A stretch of DNA of 47,504 bases from an uncultured bacterium. GTDB lineage: Bacteria; Cyanobacteriota; Vampirovibrionia; Gastranaerophilales; Gastranaerophilaceae. Numbering within the stretch: the first letter of the stretch is position 1; each line of letters begins with the position of its first letter. Both the position numbers and the translations under genes were made by a program. Of the stretch, positions 1 through 8,478 are shown piece after piece. The stretch is taken from NCBI GenBank assembly GCA_949294335.1, contig CASFGO010000008.1:1-47504 (forward strand), given 5' to 3'. The notes below the pieces were generated by a model, which was not told the DNA's origin, made no database searches, and was given only the letters and a program-made list of their open reading frames with translations.

Positions 1-10
1 ATAAATATAC

Positions 11-1342
11 TTAATATTCTATTTTAGAATTTATTTTATTAATTAATTCTTTAATATCAGACTGAATTTCATAAAAATTGAATTTATTCTGAAAAGATTG
101 CTTTCTATAACAATTACTCAAATATGTATGAACACCTTTTATATCATTAATCAAAGACTCATTTAAATGGATATGATTAGATTGCATTAATGAAGAATAT
201 TTAACCAAAATTTTATTTATTTCATTTAATGTATTTCTTAAATCACTATCAAATTGTGATTCTGAAGTATGCCAAGGTTCTACGTTTTGTTTTTTTATTT
301 TTGGATAAAAAGATTCTTCTATTAAATCATGCTTTAATTTAACTTGAAAATCACCTTTTCCTGCCATTATTGTATCAATTAAATTAAACCAAACTAACTT
401 TGTTTTCTTTGGAAGAGCAAATACATTTTGTTTATATTTTGCAGCTGTTATCGTATCTCCTAAGCTAAAAGTTTTACCAACAGTAGCATAATCTTTATAT
501 GCAGAAAGAAATAATTCAGATTGTATTTTATTAAAAATATTTTGCGTTTCTGGTATTAATTTAATAGGAGGATCTATTGTATTTTCATTATATTTATTTA
601 AAAGTTTTAGAAAATCCACAGCATATATATTATCATTCTTATTACCCCATATTTCATCGGATTTAAACAATTGCTCCGCACCCTTTAAAGAATATCCACT
701 ATAACAATAATCAGTTAAAATATAATTTTTACCTGAAGTTTCAATATCGTTTTTGGTTAAATTATGAGAGGCTAAATATTTTTTTAAAGTTTTTAAACCT
801 TTATTTTTTTTCAAGTTATTTACGAAATCCTGATACCCCGATAAAGAGACAGGACTTGTCATAAATCTGCTTGCACTACTCATCGGAATGTTAACAACAT
901 TATTTTCTCCTATTTTAATTCCTAACGATTTCCCTATACTTGATAAAGAACGACCTATAGGAATTACAATATAATTACCTTTTCCAAATCTTTTATCAAA
1001 TGTTTTCATCATACAATCCGCAGCATATGCATGTATTTCGCCAATACCAGTCAAATTCACGGGATCTTGAGCTGCTAATTCTATAAAATCTTTTCTTAAC
1101 TTACTTTTTTGAACTTGTGAAAGTTTCAGATATTCTTCTACCGTAAAATTTTTAAACGTATAGATTGGATCAAGATTTAAAGTTTTAATAAAAAAATCTT
1201 TATTTATTTTTCCTTTAAAAGATACATTATTAGGTGATATTACTCTTGTATCGCTATTTAAAGAAGTAATATTGTTTTTATTATATCGATTTTTAATATT
1301 ATAATTTTGGTAATATGTATTATTAATGCTAGAAATTTGCAT
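11..1342 (-). CDS. Hypothetical protein with N-terminal VSFKGK motif, possible phosphoribosyltransferase-like core
   Basis: I do not recognise this 443-residue protein as a named family. It has no signal peptide or membrane segment. The first 38 residues are Asn/Tyr-rich and low in complexity, followed by VSFKGK at about residues 39-44. I recall such an N-terminal FKG motif from many gut Melainabacteria proteins; this is memory, not a search. The central part (about residues 95-225) contains YIVIPIGRSLSSIGKSL, then IPMSSASRF, then ILTDYCYSGYSLKGA. The last resembles the PRPP-binding loop of type I phosphoribosyltransferases (hydrophobic strand, acidic residue, then a Gly/Thr/Ser-rich turn), but the usual DD pair is absent. 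The C-terminal 110 residues look helical. It is transcribed away from the HD gene. No Shine-Dalgarno precedes the ATG; a weak TAAGTT lies 6 bases upstream. Confidence 0.6.
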   Translation of the reverse strand: MQISSINNTYYQNYNIKNRYNKNNITSLNSDTRVISPNNVSFKGKINKDFFIKTLNLDPIYTFKNFTVEEYLKLSQVQKSKLRKDFIELAAQDPVNLTGIGEIHAYAADCMMKTFDKRFGKGNYIVIPIGRSLSSIGKSLGIKIGENNVVNIPMSSASRFMTSPVSLSGYQDFVNNLKKNKGLKTLKKYLASHNLTKNDIETSGKNYILTDYCYSGYSLKGAEQLFKSDEIWGNKNDNIYAVDFLKLLNKYNENTIDPPIKLIPETQNIFNKIQSELFLSAYKDYATVGKTFSLGDTITAAKYKQNVFALPKKTKLVWFNLIDTIMAGKGDFQVKLKHDLIEESFYPKIKKQNVEPWHTSESQFDSDLRNTLNEINKILVKYSSLMQSNHIHLNESLINDIKGVHTYLSNCYRKQSFQNKFNFYEIQSDIKELINKINSKIEY

Positions 1343-1424
1343 AGCATTAACTTAAAATTCAAAAATATTTTTTTTTGCCAATATAAATAGTAAAAATAAG
1401 AAATGCATAAAAATATTAGGCTGA

Positions 1425-1453
1425 TTGCTAAAAGGGTAAATTACAGTTATAAT
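1425..1453 (+). promoter_or_regulatory. Sigma-70 promoter of HD-domain gene
   Basis: TTGCTA at 1425-1430, a 17-base spacer, then a perfect TATAAT at 1448-1453. Transcription would start near 1460, giving a leader of about 15 bases that carries the GAGG ribosome-binding site of the gene at 1476. Confidence 0.7.
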
Positions 1454-1475
1454 TAAATTATATGAGGTAAAAAGA

Positions 1476-2282
1476 ATGAAATCTGTAAAAGAACATATCA
1501 CAGAGTCTAAAATTTTAGATAGATTAAAAAAATACCCCCAATGTTTAGAATTGGTTAAGTATTTATTTAATGATTTAGAGTTACAAGAACTACAAGAATA
1601 TGCAAACAATGTTTCAATTAAACGTTTAGGGTATAATGATCACGGTCCTGTTCATATGCGTCAAGTTGTCGGTAATGCAATCAAAATGCTTAAAATTCTT
1701 CATGAAACAGGGATTCCAACATCATTAGAAAAAGAAGAAATCGGAACATTTGAAGACAGTATGTCAGCAGTTATTTTAGCTGGCATGATGCATGATTTAG
1801 GAATGGCTATAGGTAGGCAAGGTCACGAAGAAATGTCTGTAATGCTAGCACAGCCATTATTTGATCGAACCCTAATGCACTTATATCCTGATGATTTACA
1901 TAAGCGAGTAATAATAAAATCAGTTGCAACAGAAGCTATTATTGGGCATATGTCATCACGAAAAATTCATTCCATAGAAGCAGGAATTTTATTAATAGCT
2001 GACGGATGTGATATGACAAAAGGACGTGCAAGAATACCTTTATCAATTAATAAAACTCCACGTGTAGGAGATATTCATAAATACTCGGCTAACGCTATTA
2101 ATAGAATAGGCATACATCGAGGAGAGAGAAAGCCTATAAAAATTGATATTGAAATGTCAGGAGATGTAGGATTTTTCCAAATTGAAGAAGTATTATTAAC
2201 CAAAATTGATTCAAGCCCTGCTAAACAATATGTTGAACTATATGCAGGAGTTGAAGGTCAAGAAAGAAAATGCTACTTATAA
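1476..2282 (+). CDS. HD-domain metal-dependent phosphohydrolase
   Basis: A soluble protein of 268 residues from the HD superfamily, whose members hydrolyse phosphoester bonds of nucleotides or signalling nucleotides using a His/Asp-bound metal. Candidate ligands are H56 and H60 (in NDHGPVHMRQ), the HD pair at 106-107 (MMHDLG), H117, H158 (IIGHMSS) and D176/D179 (ADGCD). The sequence is closer to small conserved stand-alone HD proteins than to RelA/SpoT or HD-GYP, because it lacks a GYP motif and a synthetase domain. Substrate cannot be assigned. The start is supported by GAGG seven bases upstream and a good promoter. The gene is divergent from the FKG-motif gene and is followed by a gap of 55 bases. 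Confidence 0.85.
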   Translation: MKSVKEHITESKILDRLKKYPQCLELVKYLFNDLELQELQEYANNVSIKRLGYNDHGPVHMRQVVGNAIKMLKILHETGIPTSLEKEEIGTFEDSMSAVILAGMMHDLGMAIGRQGHEEMSVMLAQPLFDRTLMHLYPDDLHKRVIIKSVATEAIIGHMSSRKIHSIEAGILLIADGCDMTKGRARIPLSINKTPRVGDIHKYSANAINRIGIHRGERKPIKIDIEMSGDVGFFQIEEVLLTKIDSSPAKQYVELYAGVEGQERKCYL

Positions 2283-2322
2283 ATAATCATAATTAATACT
2301 TTATTTATCAAAATTATTTTTA

Positions 2323-2331
2323 TGATAATAT
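2323..2331 (+). promoter_or_regulatory. Extended -10 promoter, predicted leaderless
   Basis: TGA followed by TAATAT (2326-2331), exactly six bases before the ATG at 2338. No Shine-Dalgarno is present between them and no clear -35 box is visible. It fits the leaderless pattern seen elsewhere in the window. Confidence 0.5.
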
Positions 2332-2337
2332 TTAACT

Positions 2338-3582
2338 ATGATTAAACCTGAATTATTAATGCCTGCTGGCAATTTAGAAAAATTAGAATATGCAATTAGA
2401 TATGGTGCAGATGCAGTTTATCTTGGAGTTGTGGATTTTAGCCTTAGGGCAATGAGAAAAGGTGAATTAATAACGATGGATAACCTAAAACAAGCTATTG
2501 ATTTAGCTCATTCTCTAGGTAAAAAAGCATATTTAACATTAAATATTTTTGCATTCAACCGTGATATTAAACTTTTAGAATCTTGTATGGATAAAATTAA
2601 AGATTCTAATCCCGATGCTTTAATTATCAGCGATATTGGTATCATGCGCATAGTTCAACGTTATATGCCTAATACACCAATACACGTTAGTACGCAAACC
2701 AACACACTTAATTATGAAGCTGTAAAATTTTGGCAAGATTTAGGTGCAACTCGATCAATATTAGCAAGAGAGTTACCAATAAAAGATGTAGCAGAAATCA
2801 AAGAAAAAGTTCCTAATATGGAATTAGAGGTTTTTGTACACGGGGCTCAATGCGTATCATTCTCTGGACGTTGTTTAATAAGTGACTATATGACAAATGG
2901 AGAAAGAGAAGCTAATCAAGGTAATTGTTGTCAACCTTGTCGTTGGAGTTACAAACTTGTTGAAGAAACAAGACCTGGGCAATATTATGAAATTGAGCAA
3001 AATGAAAGAGGTACTCATATTATGAGTACTAAAGATTTATGTTTGGTTAAACATTTAGGGAAATTAATTGATGCAGGTGTAGATTCTCTAAAAGTTGAAG
3101 GAAGAACTAAGAGCCTTTATTATGTTTCTGCTGTTGCTAAAGCATATAGAGAAGCTATTGATACAGTATTTGAAAATAGAAATGCAGACTTATCAAAATA
3201 TTATGATGAATTATTAAAAGTTGGAAATCGAGGATATACAACTGGTTTCTATTTAGGTGATGGTGAATATCCTGCAGATGGATATAGTTATAATATTTCA
3301 AAAGGTTTGGCTGGTGCTGATTTCTTATGTGAAGTATGGGATAAATCAAGTGATATTTATAAAGTAAAAGTAAAAAATAAATTCTATGTAAATACAGATA
3401 TAGAAGTCATTTCTCCATCTGAAAAATTCATTACTCAAGCAGTTGAAATAAAAAATAATGAAGGCGAGTTATTAGAATTTGCAAATACTAATGATGAACT
3501 TTTTATAAAATTTAACAACGAAATTAAAGATTATAAATATGCCATAATAAGAACTGTAGGGATAAAAAACAATGATAATTAA
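2338..3582 (+). CDS. Peptidase U32 family protein, TrhP/YrrO-like
   Basis: This 414-residue protein begins KPELLMPAGNLEKLEYAIRY, the typical U32 opening. It carries the family signature at about residues 165-200: EVFVHGAQCVSFSGRCL, then DYMTNGEREANQGNC and CQPCRW. The conserved cysteines in that stretch (CVSFSGRC, CCQPC) are the usual Fe-S candidates. Related proteins (TrhP/YegQ, YrrO) act in prephenate-dependent tRNA uridine hydroxylation; others (RlhA) hydroxylate 23S rRNA, and some were described as collagenases. Length and the C-terminal beta-barrel-like part match the TrhP/YrrO branch best, which is an inference. It overlaps yqeG by 11 bases and so probably shares its transcript. Confidence 0.85.
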   Translation: MIKPELLMPAGNLEKLEYAIRYGADAVYLGVVDFSLRAMRKGELITMDNLKQAIDLAHSLGKKAYLTLNIFAFNRDIKLLESCMDKIKDSNPDALIISDIGIMRIVQRYMPNTPIHVSTQTNTLNYEAVKFWQDLGATRSILARELPIKDVAEIKEKVPNMELEVFVHGAQCVSFSGRCLISDYMTNGEREANQGNCCQPCRWSYKLVEETRPGQYYEIEQNERGTHIMSTKDLCLVKHLGKLIDAGVDSLKVEGRTKSLYYVSAVAKAYREAIDTVFENRNADLSKYYDELLKVGNRGYTTGFYLGDGEYPADGYSYNISKGLAGADFLCEVWDKSSDIYKVKVKNKFYVNTDIEVISPSEKFITQAVEIKNNEGELLEFANTNDELFIKFNNEIKDYKYAIIRTVGIKNNDN

Positions 3583-4048
3583 ACCTGATTATAACTTAAA
3601 ATGTGTCTATGATATAGATTTAGATGAGCTTTCAAATCAAGGTATAAAAGTTATAATGTTTGATTTAGATAGCACAATAATGATATCAAAATCAGGTTGT
3701 TATCGTCCGGAAACCGAAGAATGGTTGAAAGAAGTTCAAGAGAAATTCATTATTGCAGTTATTTCAAATAACAAATCAGAAGAATATATCAATAAAGTAA
3801 AAAATATTTCAGACTTTGATGTAATTGGTCACGCTTCAAAACCTAATCCAAAAAAAATGAAAAAATATCTTGAAAGCTTAGGCGTATCGCCTAAAGAAGC
3901 GGTAATGGTTGGTGATAGACCTTTAACAGATATTGTTGCGGGCAAATTATTAGGTTGTAAAACTATTTTAGTTGATTCAATTAATGCCGAAAATGAGAAT
4001 GTTCCAACCCGTTGTGTTCGTTGGTTAGAGCGACGAGTAATTAGATAA
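3572..4048 (+). CDS. yqeG: YqeG family HAD phosphatase
   Basis: This 158-residue HAD-superfamily phosphatase has the nucleophile motif VIMFDLDSTIM at about residues 27-37, an Asn-containing motif II (AVISNNK), a Lys (HASKPNPKK) and the acidic motif IV MVGDRPLTDI. The pattern and length match the YqeG/Gep4 family. Plant and yeast relatives dephosphorylate phosphatidylglycerophosphate, so a role in phosphatidylglycerol synthesis is likely but not shown here. Its ATG lies inside the end of the U32 gene (11-base overlap), indicating translational coupling. Confidence 0.85.
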   Translation: MIIKPDYNLKCVYDIDLDELSNQGIKVIMFDLDSTIMISKSGCYRPETEEWLKEVQEKFIIAVISNNKSEEYINKVKNISDFDVIGHASKPNPKKMKKYLESLGVSPKEAVMVGDRPLTDIVAGKLLGCKTILVDSINAENENVPTRCVRWLERRVIR

Positions 4049-4064
4049 TTTTTCAATAAAAAAA

Positions 4065-4084
4065 AAGAGACGATAACGTCTCTT
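4065..4084 (-). terminator. Hairpin with T-tract on the minus strand
   Basis: AAGAGACG and CGTCTCTT form a perfect 8-bp stem around the loop ATAA. The run of A before the stem makes a T-tract only when read on the minus strand. Both flanking genes are on the plus strand, so it may still act as a weak stop for yqeG or end an unseen antisense transcript. Confidence 0.45.
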
Positions 4085-4216
4085 GGAATTAAGAATAGCT
4101 GGAAGTATGAAAAAGATTTAATGATTATATTTAACAAAAAACCAGATATTTTGAATATTACCCGATTCACTAATATTTTCTGCCAGATAGATTAGCCTAT
4201 ATAGAAATGTAAAGAA

Positions 4217-4245
4217 TTTGCCCTAATTTGTTTTATTGTTACCAT
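4217..4245 (+). promoter_or_regulatory. Extended -10 promoter of sensor kinase, predicted leaderless
   Basis: TTTGCC at 4217-4222, a 17-base spacer, TGT extension and TACCAT at 4240-4245. The -10 ends six bases before the ATG at 4252 and no ribosome-binding site is present. Confidence 0.45.
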
Positions 4246-4251
4246 AGTAAT

Positions 4252-6264
4252 ATGGCAAAAGTATTACTAGTAACAGAAAATAACAACTATGAACAAGATA
4301 TAAGAACAATTCTTTCAGGACAAGAGTTGTTAATAAGTTGCGATGAAACATTAATAATGGATACCCTAAAAGTAGAAAATCCAGATATTGTTATTTTTGA
4401 TTGTGATATTGAAAGTGTAGATTTTAAATATTTGTATAGACAAATCAAAGAATTTAATGTTATTACAATTTTAATTTTAAATAAAAATGAAGTAACTAAG
4501 GATATTTTAAATCATGCAAATATGTTTATACAATATCCATTTTCACCTACAGTTTTAAAAGCCTCAATAAATTCTTGTATAAAAACTAAAAAATCACTTA
4601 TAAAATTAGCTAAATCCAATAAAGAATTGGCTAACAGCTTATACCAATTGAATGTTTTATATACAACAACCTCCAATTTATCAGGTAGCTTAGATAAAGA
4701 ACAATTAATTTCAATCATGAACGATGGCATTGAAAAGTCATTAAATTACAACTTGTTATGCACTTTAACATTTAAAACACCTAAAGAACCAATTTTATTA
4801 ATAGACTCGACTTATAATCCTTCAGAAAGACTTGTAGAATCTTTAAAATTACGAGCGGTTATGAATTATAAATCAAGAAATTCAGCAAATAATTTTGATA
4901 TAAATATTGATGATATTATTGTTGAAAAAAAAGTTAAATATGCAATTTCCGATTATGATTTTGAAATATTAAATTTTGACAATTTATTATCTTTTATAGA
5001 TGTAAATAATGATTGTCACGGATTTACAGAAATTTTCAGAGAAACAGATTTTACATTAGAAGACTCAACTTGTTTTCAAACTATAGTTCAACAAGTTTCG
5101 CTACCACTTAAAAGTGCTATTTTGTACCAAGAAATAATTGATACAAATAAAAAACTGGAAAAATTAGAACGTTTAAAATCAGATTTTATTTCAATAGTAT
5201 CTCACGAGTTAAGAACCCCATTAACAACAATAAAAAATTCACTAGACATAATAACTAGTGGGAAAACAGGTGAATTACAAGAAAATACTATAAAATTTTT
5301 AGATATGGCAAAAAGAAATGTCGTAAGATTATCAGGAATCATTAATGATTTATTGGATATTTCAAAAATTGAAGCAGGCAAATTAGATTTTAAATATAAT
5401 ATCTCTAATATAGCTCCTGTTGTTGAATATGTAAAAAATAACCTACAAGGAATGGCTAAAGAAAAAAATATACAACTGGAATTTACCAACAACAATAATA
5501 CTAATATAGAAATATATGCAGACACTAACAGATTAGAACAAGTATTAACGAACTTGGTATCAAACGCAATTAAGTTTACACCCAATAATGGAGAAATAAA
5601 AATAACAACCTCAATAATTAATGCTAAAGATATCGAAACAGAAGAATGTTTTAAGCCTGAAATAGAAAATCTTTCAGGAGATTATATTCAAGTATGCGTA
5701 TCAGATCAAGGCATAGGAATAGAAAAAGACAACTTAAGACAAGTATTTGATAAATTTCAACAAATAGAAAATTCTCTATCAAGACAAGTTGGAGGCTCAG
5801 GCTTAGGCCTAGCAATAGCAAAACAACTTATAGAAGCCCATAACGGAGCAATATGGTGTGATAGTATAGTTAATAAAGGTTCAAATTTTTATTTCGTAAT
5901 CCCTATAGCAACACCTAAAACTAAATTTTTATTAACTAAAAAGCAATTGATGCAAAAAGCCAAAGAAAAAAATTCAACACTTTTATCAATAAAAATAAAA
6001 ACTAACAATAAAGTAATGAATTCGTTAATTAATGATGAAAAAATATTTAATGAAGCATACTTAATGAATTCGTTAATTGAAGATGAAAGAGATAATTCAA
6101 TATTATCAATAGCGATAGTAGATGGAAATAAAACATTTGCAGAATTTTTAGAAAAAAGAATTAATGATGTAATCAATCAAAAAGCAGAAAAGTACAAAAA
6201 TTGTGATATAATGTACTCATATGTTGTAGAAGGAGTATCCGATGAAAAAAATTCTTATCGTTGA
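4252..6264 (+). CDS. Sensor histidine kinase with degenerate N-terminal receiver
   Basis: About 670 residues, with no membrane segment. Residues 1-120 look like a pseudo-receiver: D50 (VIFDCD) is kept, but only one acidic residue (E9) remains near the N terminus and the Lys of the usual KPF loop is replaced (IQYPF). A GAF-like or unassigned sensory region and a coiled coil follow. HisKA carries H318 in SHELRTPLTT. The ATPase domain has an intact N box (NLVSNAIKF), G1 (DQGIGI) and G2 (GGSGLGLAIAK). The last 110 residues match no domain I know and contain a near repeat, MNSLINDE and MNSLIEDE. The frame also opens at a TTG (4228), but that lies inside the promoter, so I use the ATG. The gene overlaps the response regulator by 23 bases. 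Confidence 0.85.
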   Translation: MAKVLLVTENNNYEQDIRTILSGQELLISCDETLIMDTLKVENPDIVIFDCDIESVDFKYLYRQIKEFNVITILILNKNEVTKDILNHANMFIQYPFSPTVLKASINSCIKTKKSLIKLAKSNKELANSLYQLNVLYTTTSNLSGSLDKEQLISIMNDGIEKSLNYNLLCTLTFKTPKEPILLIDSTYNPSERLVESLKLRAVMNYKSRNSANNFDINIDDIIVEKKVKYAISDYDFEILNFDNLLSFIDVNNDCHGFTEIFRETDFTLEDSTCFQTIVQQVSLPLKSAILYQEIIDTNKKLEKLERLKSDFISIVSHELRTPLTTIKNSLDIITSGKTGELQENTIKFLDMAKRNVVRLSGIINDLLDISKIEAGKLDFKYNISNIAPVVEYVKNNLQGMAKEKNIQLEFTNNNNTNIEIYADTNRLEQVLTNLVSNAIKFTPNNGEIKITTSIINAKDIETEECFKPEIENLSGDYIQVCVSDQGIGIEKDNLRQVFDKFQQIENSLSRQVGGSGLGLAIAKQLIEAHNGAIWCDSIVNKGSNFYFVIPIATPKTKFLLTKKQLMQKAKEKNSTLLSIKIKTNNKVMNSLINDEKIFNEAYLMNSLIEDERDNSILSIAIVDGNKTFAEFLEKRINDVINQKAEKYKNCDIMYSYVVEGVSDEKNSYR

Positions 6265-6607
6265 TGATGAACAAGATATAGTAGAAAGTTTAAAATTCGT
6301 TCTTGAAGTAACCGGATATACTTGTTACTGTGCATATAATGGAGAAGATGGGCTAAGAATGGCAAAAGAAATCATGCCAGATTTGATTATCCTTGATGTG
6401 ATGATGCCTAAAATTAACGGTTACAAAATTAGCCGATTATTAAAATATGATAAAAAATACAAAGATATTCCAATTATAATGGTAACTGCTCGTTCTCAAG
6501 AAGAAGATAAACTAATTGGAGAAGAGACAGGTGCTGATGAATATATTACAAAACCATTTGATTTAGATTATGTTGTTCAAAGAGTTAATGAATATCTTAA
6601 TAAATAA
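6242..6607 (+). CDS. Single-domain response regulator
   Basis: A stand-alone CheY-type receiver of 121 residues with a complete active site: D8/D9, phosphoacceptor D52 (LIILDVMMP), T82 (MVTAR) and K104 (ITKPFD). There is no output domain, so it must act by protein contact. AGGAG (about 6 bases upstream) supports the start. It is coupled to the kinase upstream, and the divergent PilB/GspE-like ATPase begins 18 bases downstream. The order suggests the phosphorylated regulator could act on that ATPase, which is inference. Confidence 0.9.
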   Translation: MKKILIVDDEQDIVESLKFVLEVTGYTCYCAYNGEDGLRMAKEIMPDLIILDVMMPKINGYKISRLLKYDKKYKDIPIIMVTARSQEEDKLIGEETGADEYITKPFDLDYVVQRVNEYLNK

Positions 6608-6625
6608 AATAATAAGAAGGTTTCA

Positions 6626-8008
6626 ATGGAAGTAGTAACAAACAAGACATTAGAAAAATGGAAATATGAACTTGTAAGAGATGGTTTAGTTCAATATGAA
6701 ATATTAGAACAAGCTGAGAATTTAGCAAACGCAGAAAATATTAATATCGGACAAGCTCTTATAAATTCTGGAATTTTATCAGAAGAAACTTTATTAAAAT
6801 TTTTAGAACAAAAATTACATATTCCATATGTAAACCTTGAAGATTACTCATTAGATGTAAATTGCTTAAGATATATTAGCTTTGCAGATGCATCTAAATA
6901 TAAGATTATCCCATTATTTAAGATAGAAGATGTTTTAACTGTTGCAATGACAGATCCTTTAGATTTATTTGTAGTTGATAAAATAATGGAAACAGCAGAA
7001 TGTTCAATAGAACCTGTCCTAGCATCAGAAGCAAGCATTTTAAATAAAATTGATGAATATTATAAAACATCTGATACAGTAGACAAAATTTTTACGAATG
7101 AATATGATGCATCATTTGATTGGAGAGATGAACTTCATAAAGATGATTTATCTGAAGAACATATTCAAAAAATTATAAGAGCGATATTAAAACAAGCATT
7201 ATTTGAAGGTGTTCATGAGTTATATTTTGAACAAACAGATGATGGACTAAACGTTGTATTTAAAAAACAAAATGATGCTTGGTCTAAAGGAACCATACCT
7301 TTAATACTTGTAACATCATTTGTTTCTAAATTAAAACTACTATCTAATTTAGATCCATCTGTTTGCGAAGTTCCACAATTAGGGAAATTAAATTTTAAAG
7401 TTGATGAAACAACATTAGTCGCAAGTATATCAGCATTTCCAACAATAGTTGGCGAAAGAATTGCTCTTAAAATATATAAACCACCTAAAGACTTATTTGA
7501 AATAATTAAAGATGAACGTCAAAGAAAATTATTACAAGCATCATTAGAAAAACCAGGGATTATATTAGTTTGCGGGTCTCAATTAAGTGGTAAAACTCAT
7601 ATAATATATTCATTATTATTAGAAGCAGTAAAATTAAATAAAAATATAATGACAATTGAATCTTTATCAAAATATAATTTACAAAAAGTTCATCAATGCG
7701 AATTAAATGAAAATGTAGGTTTTAATCTTGATAAAGCTTTAAGATTTATAGAATTCCAATCCCCAGATATTGTTTATCTTGAAGGAGTAAAGACAAAACA
7801 AGCCTTTGATTACTTATCAGAACTTGTTTACAACGATAAAACAATAATTACAGAATTTATGGCAAATAATATGACTGATTTAAGAGAAAAAATGAGTTTT
7901 GACGATTTTCAATCATTTAAGTCATTAATTAGTTCAATGATTTTCATACATTCAAAAGATAGTATTGAAGTCTTTGATAAATTAGCAATTCAAAAATATA
8001 TCGCCTAG
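6626..8008 (+). CDS. Divergent PilB/GspE-like ATPase with MshEN domain
   Basis: 460 residues. Residues 1-150 form an MshEN-type N-terminal domain (FLEQKLHIPYVNLEDY, then IIPLFKIEDVLTVAMTDPLD), a fold that binds c-di-GMP in some members. The rest follows the type II secretion/type IV pilus ATPase plan (ISAFPTIVGERIALKIY, then the P-loop). Walker A is intact, GSQLSGKT at 317-324. The Walker B segment at about 379-390 reads PDIVYLEGVKT instead of the usual PD..MVGEIRD. The Asp box (TIESLSKYN) and His box (TEFMANN) are altered, and the CxxC zinc motif is missing. It is shorter than PilB (about 560 residues). It may bind ATP without normal motor turnover. It follows a kinase and receiver, and its stop overlaps the convergent YkgJ gene by 4 bases. 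Confidence 0.75.
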   Translation: MEVVTNKTLEKWKYELVRDGLVQYEILEQAENLANAENINIGQALINSGILSEETLLKFLEQKLHIPYVNLEDYSLDVNCLRYISFADASKYKIIPLFKIEDVLTVAMTDPLDLFVVDKIMETAECSIEPVLASEASILNKIDEYYKTSDTVDKIFTNEYDASFDWRDELHKDDLSEEHIQKIIRAILKQALFEGVHELYFEQTDDGLNVVFKKQNDAWSKGTIPLILVTSFVSKLKLLSNLDPSVCEVPQLGKLNFKVDETTLVASISAFPTIVGERIALKIYKPPKDLFEIIKDERQRKLLQASLEKPGIILVCGSQLSGKTHIIYSLLLEAVKLNKNIMTIESLSKYNLQKVHQCELNENVGFNLDKALRFIEFQSPDIVYLEGVKTKQAFDYLSELVYNDKTIITEFMANNMTDLREKMSFDDFQSFKSLISSMIFIHSKDSIEVFDKLAIQKYIA

Positions 8009-8394
8009 TTCATATAATCATCAAAAGATTTTTTTATAATTTTATATCCACAACCATAATGTAATTTGCCAGAGAAGTATATTTTTTTAGCAGGATACTT
8101 TTTACACATTGGAAGCCTTTTTTCATAAACAGAACATAAGCCTTCTTTAGTAACATATTTACACGCAAAAATTAAATTCCCATCCTCATCTTTACCTTTT
8201 ATATAAAACCTTCTATATGAAGGGAATAAAAATTGCATAAATTTGAATTCTTTTTCAGTATATGTATCAAAACTGTACATATAGTTACAACATTTACCAC
8301 ATTTTTTACATTCTCCTTCAATTTTATATTCTACTTTTTCAGGAACAAAATATGATAAAAATTCATTTTTTATATTTTCAAAAAATTCAAGCAT
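8005..8394 (-). CDS. YkgJ family Cys-cluster protein
   Basis: About 129 residues with the YkgJ/CxxCxxCC pattern: CKKCGKCCNYMY, then CKYVTKEGLCSVYEKRLPMCKKYP. Family members are predicted zinc- or iron-chelating proteins of poorly known function. The frame opens at an ATG at 8403, but that codon overlaps a perfect TATAAT on the minus strand (8402-8407), so the second ATG at 8394, 7 bases after the -10, is the more likely leaderless start. Its end overlaps the ATPase gene by 4 bases, tail to tail. Two longer paralogs lie at 23250 and 23818. Confidence 0.8.
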   Translation of the reverse strand: MLEFFENIKNEFLSYFVPEKVEYKIEGECKKCGKCCNYMYSFDTYTEKEFKFMQFLFPSYRRFYIKGKDEDGNLIFACKYVTKEGLCSVYEKRLPMCKKYPAKKIYFSGKLHYGCGYKIIKKSFDDYMN

Positions 8395-8424
8395 GCTTAA
8401 CATTATACTCTCATAAGTTTTTTT

Positions 8425-8433
8425 TGGTACAAT
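8425..8433 (+). promoter_or_regulatory. Extended -10 promoter upstream of PBP gene
   Basis: TGG extension and TACAAT at 8428-8433. The first ATG after it, six bases on at 8440, opens a 12-codon frame that overlaps the start of the penicillin-binding protein. The opposite-strand TATAAT of the YkgJ gene is at 8402-8407, so the two promoters are back to back. Confidence 0.45.
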
Positions 8434-8439
8434 ATTAGC

Positions 8440-8478
8440 ATGAAGAAGGAGTGTATAGAAGGGGATATTTATGTCTAA
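8440..8478 (+). CDS. Possible 12-codon leaderless upstream ORF
   Basis: ATG exactly six bases after a TGG-TACAAT -10 box, encoding MKKECIEGDIYV and ending at TAA 8476-8478, which overlaps the PBP start codon at 8471 by 8 bases. If translated, it would couple translation to the PBP. It may equally be an untranslated leader, since the GAAGGGG site for the PBP lies inside it. Confidence 0.25.
   Translation: MKKECIEGDIYV

Noticed and set aside
4228..4251. TTG start of the sensor kinase
   Set aside because: It lies between the -35 and -10 boxes of the likely promoter; ATG 4252 fits the leaderless pattern.
6016..6087. Near-identical 20-base direct repeat in the sensor kinase
   Set aside because: Only two short copies encoding MNSLINDE/MNSLIEDE; most likely a local duplication without further meaning.
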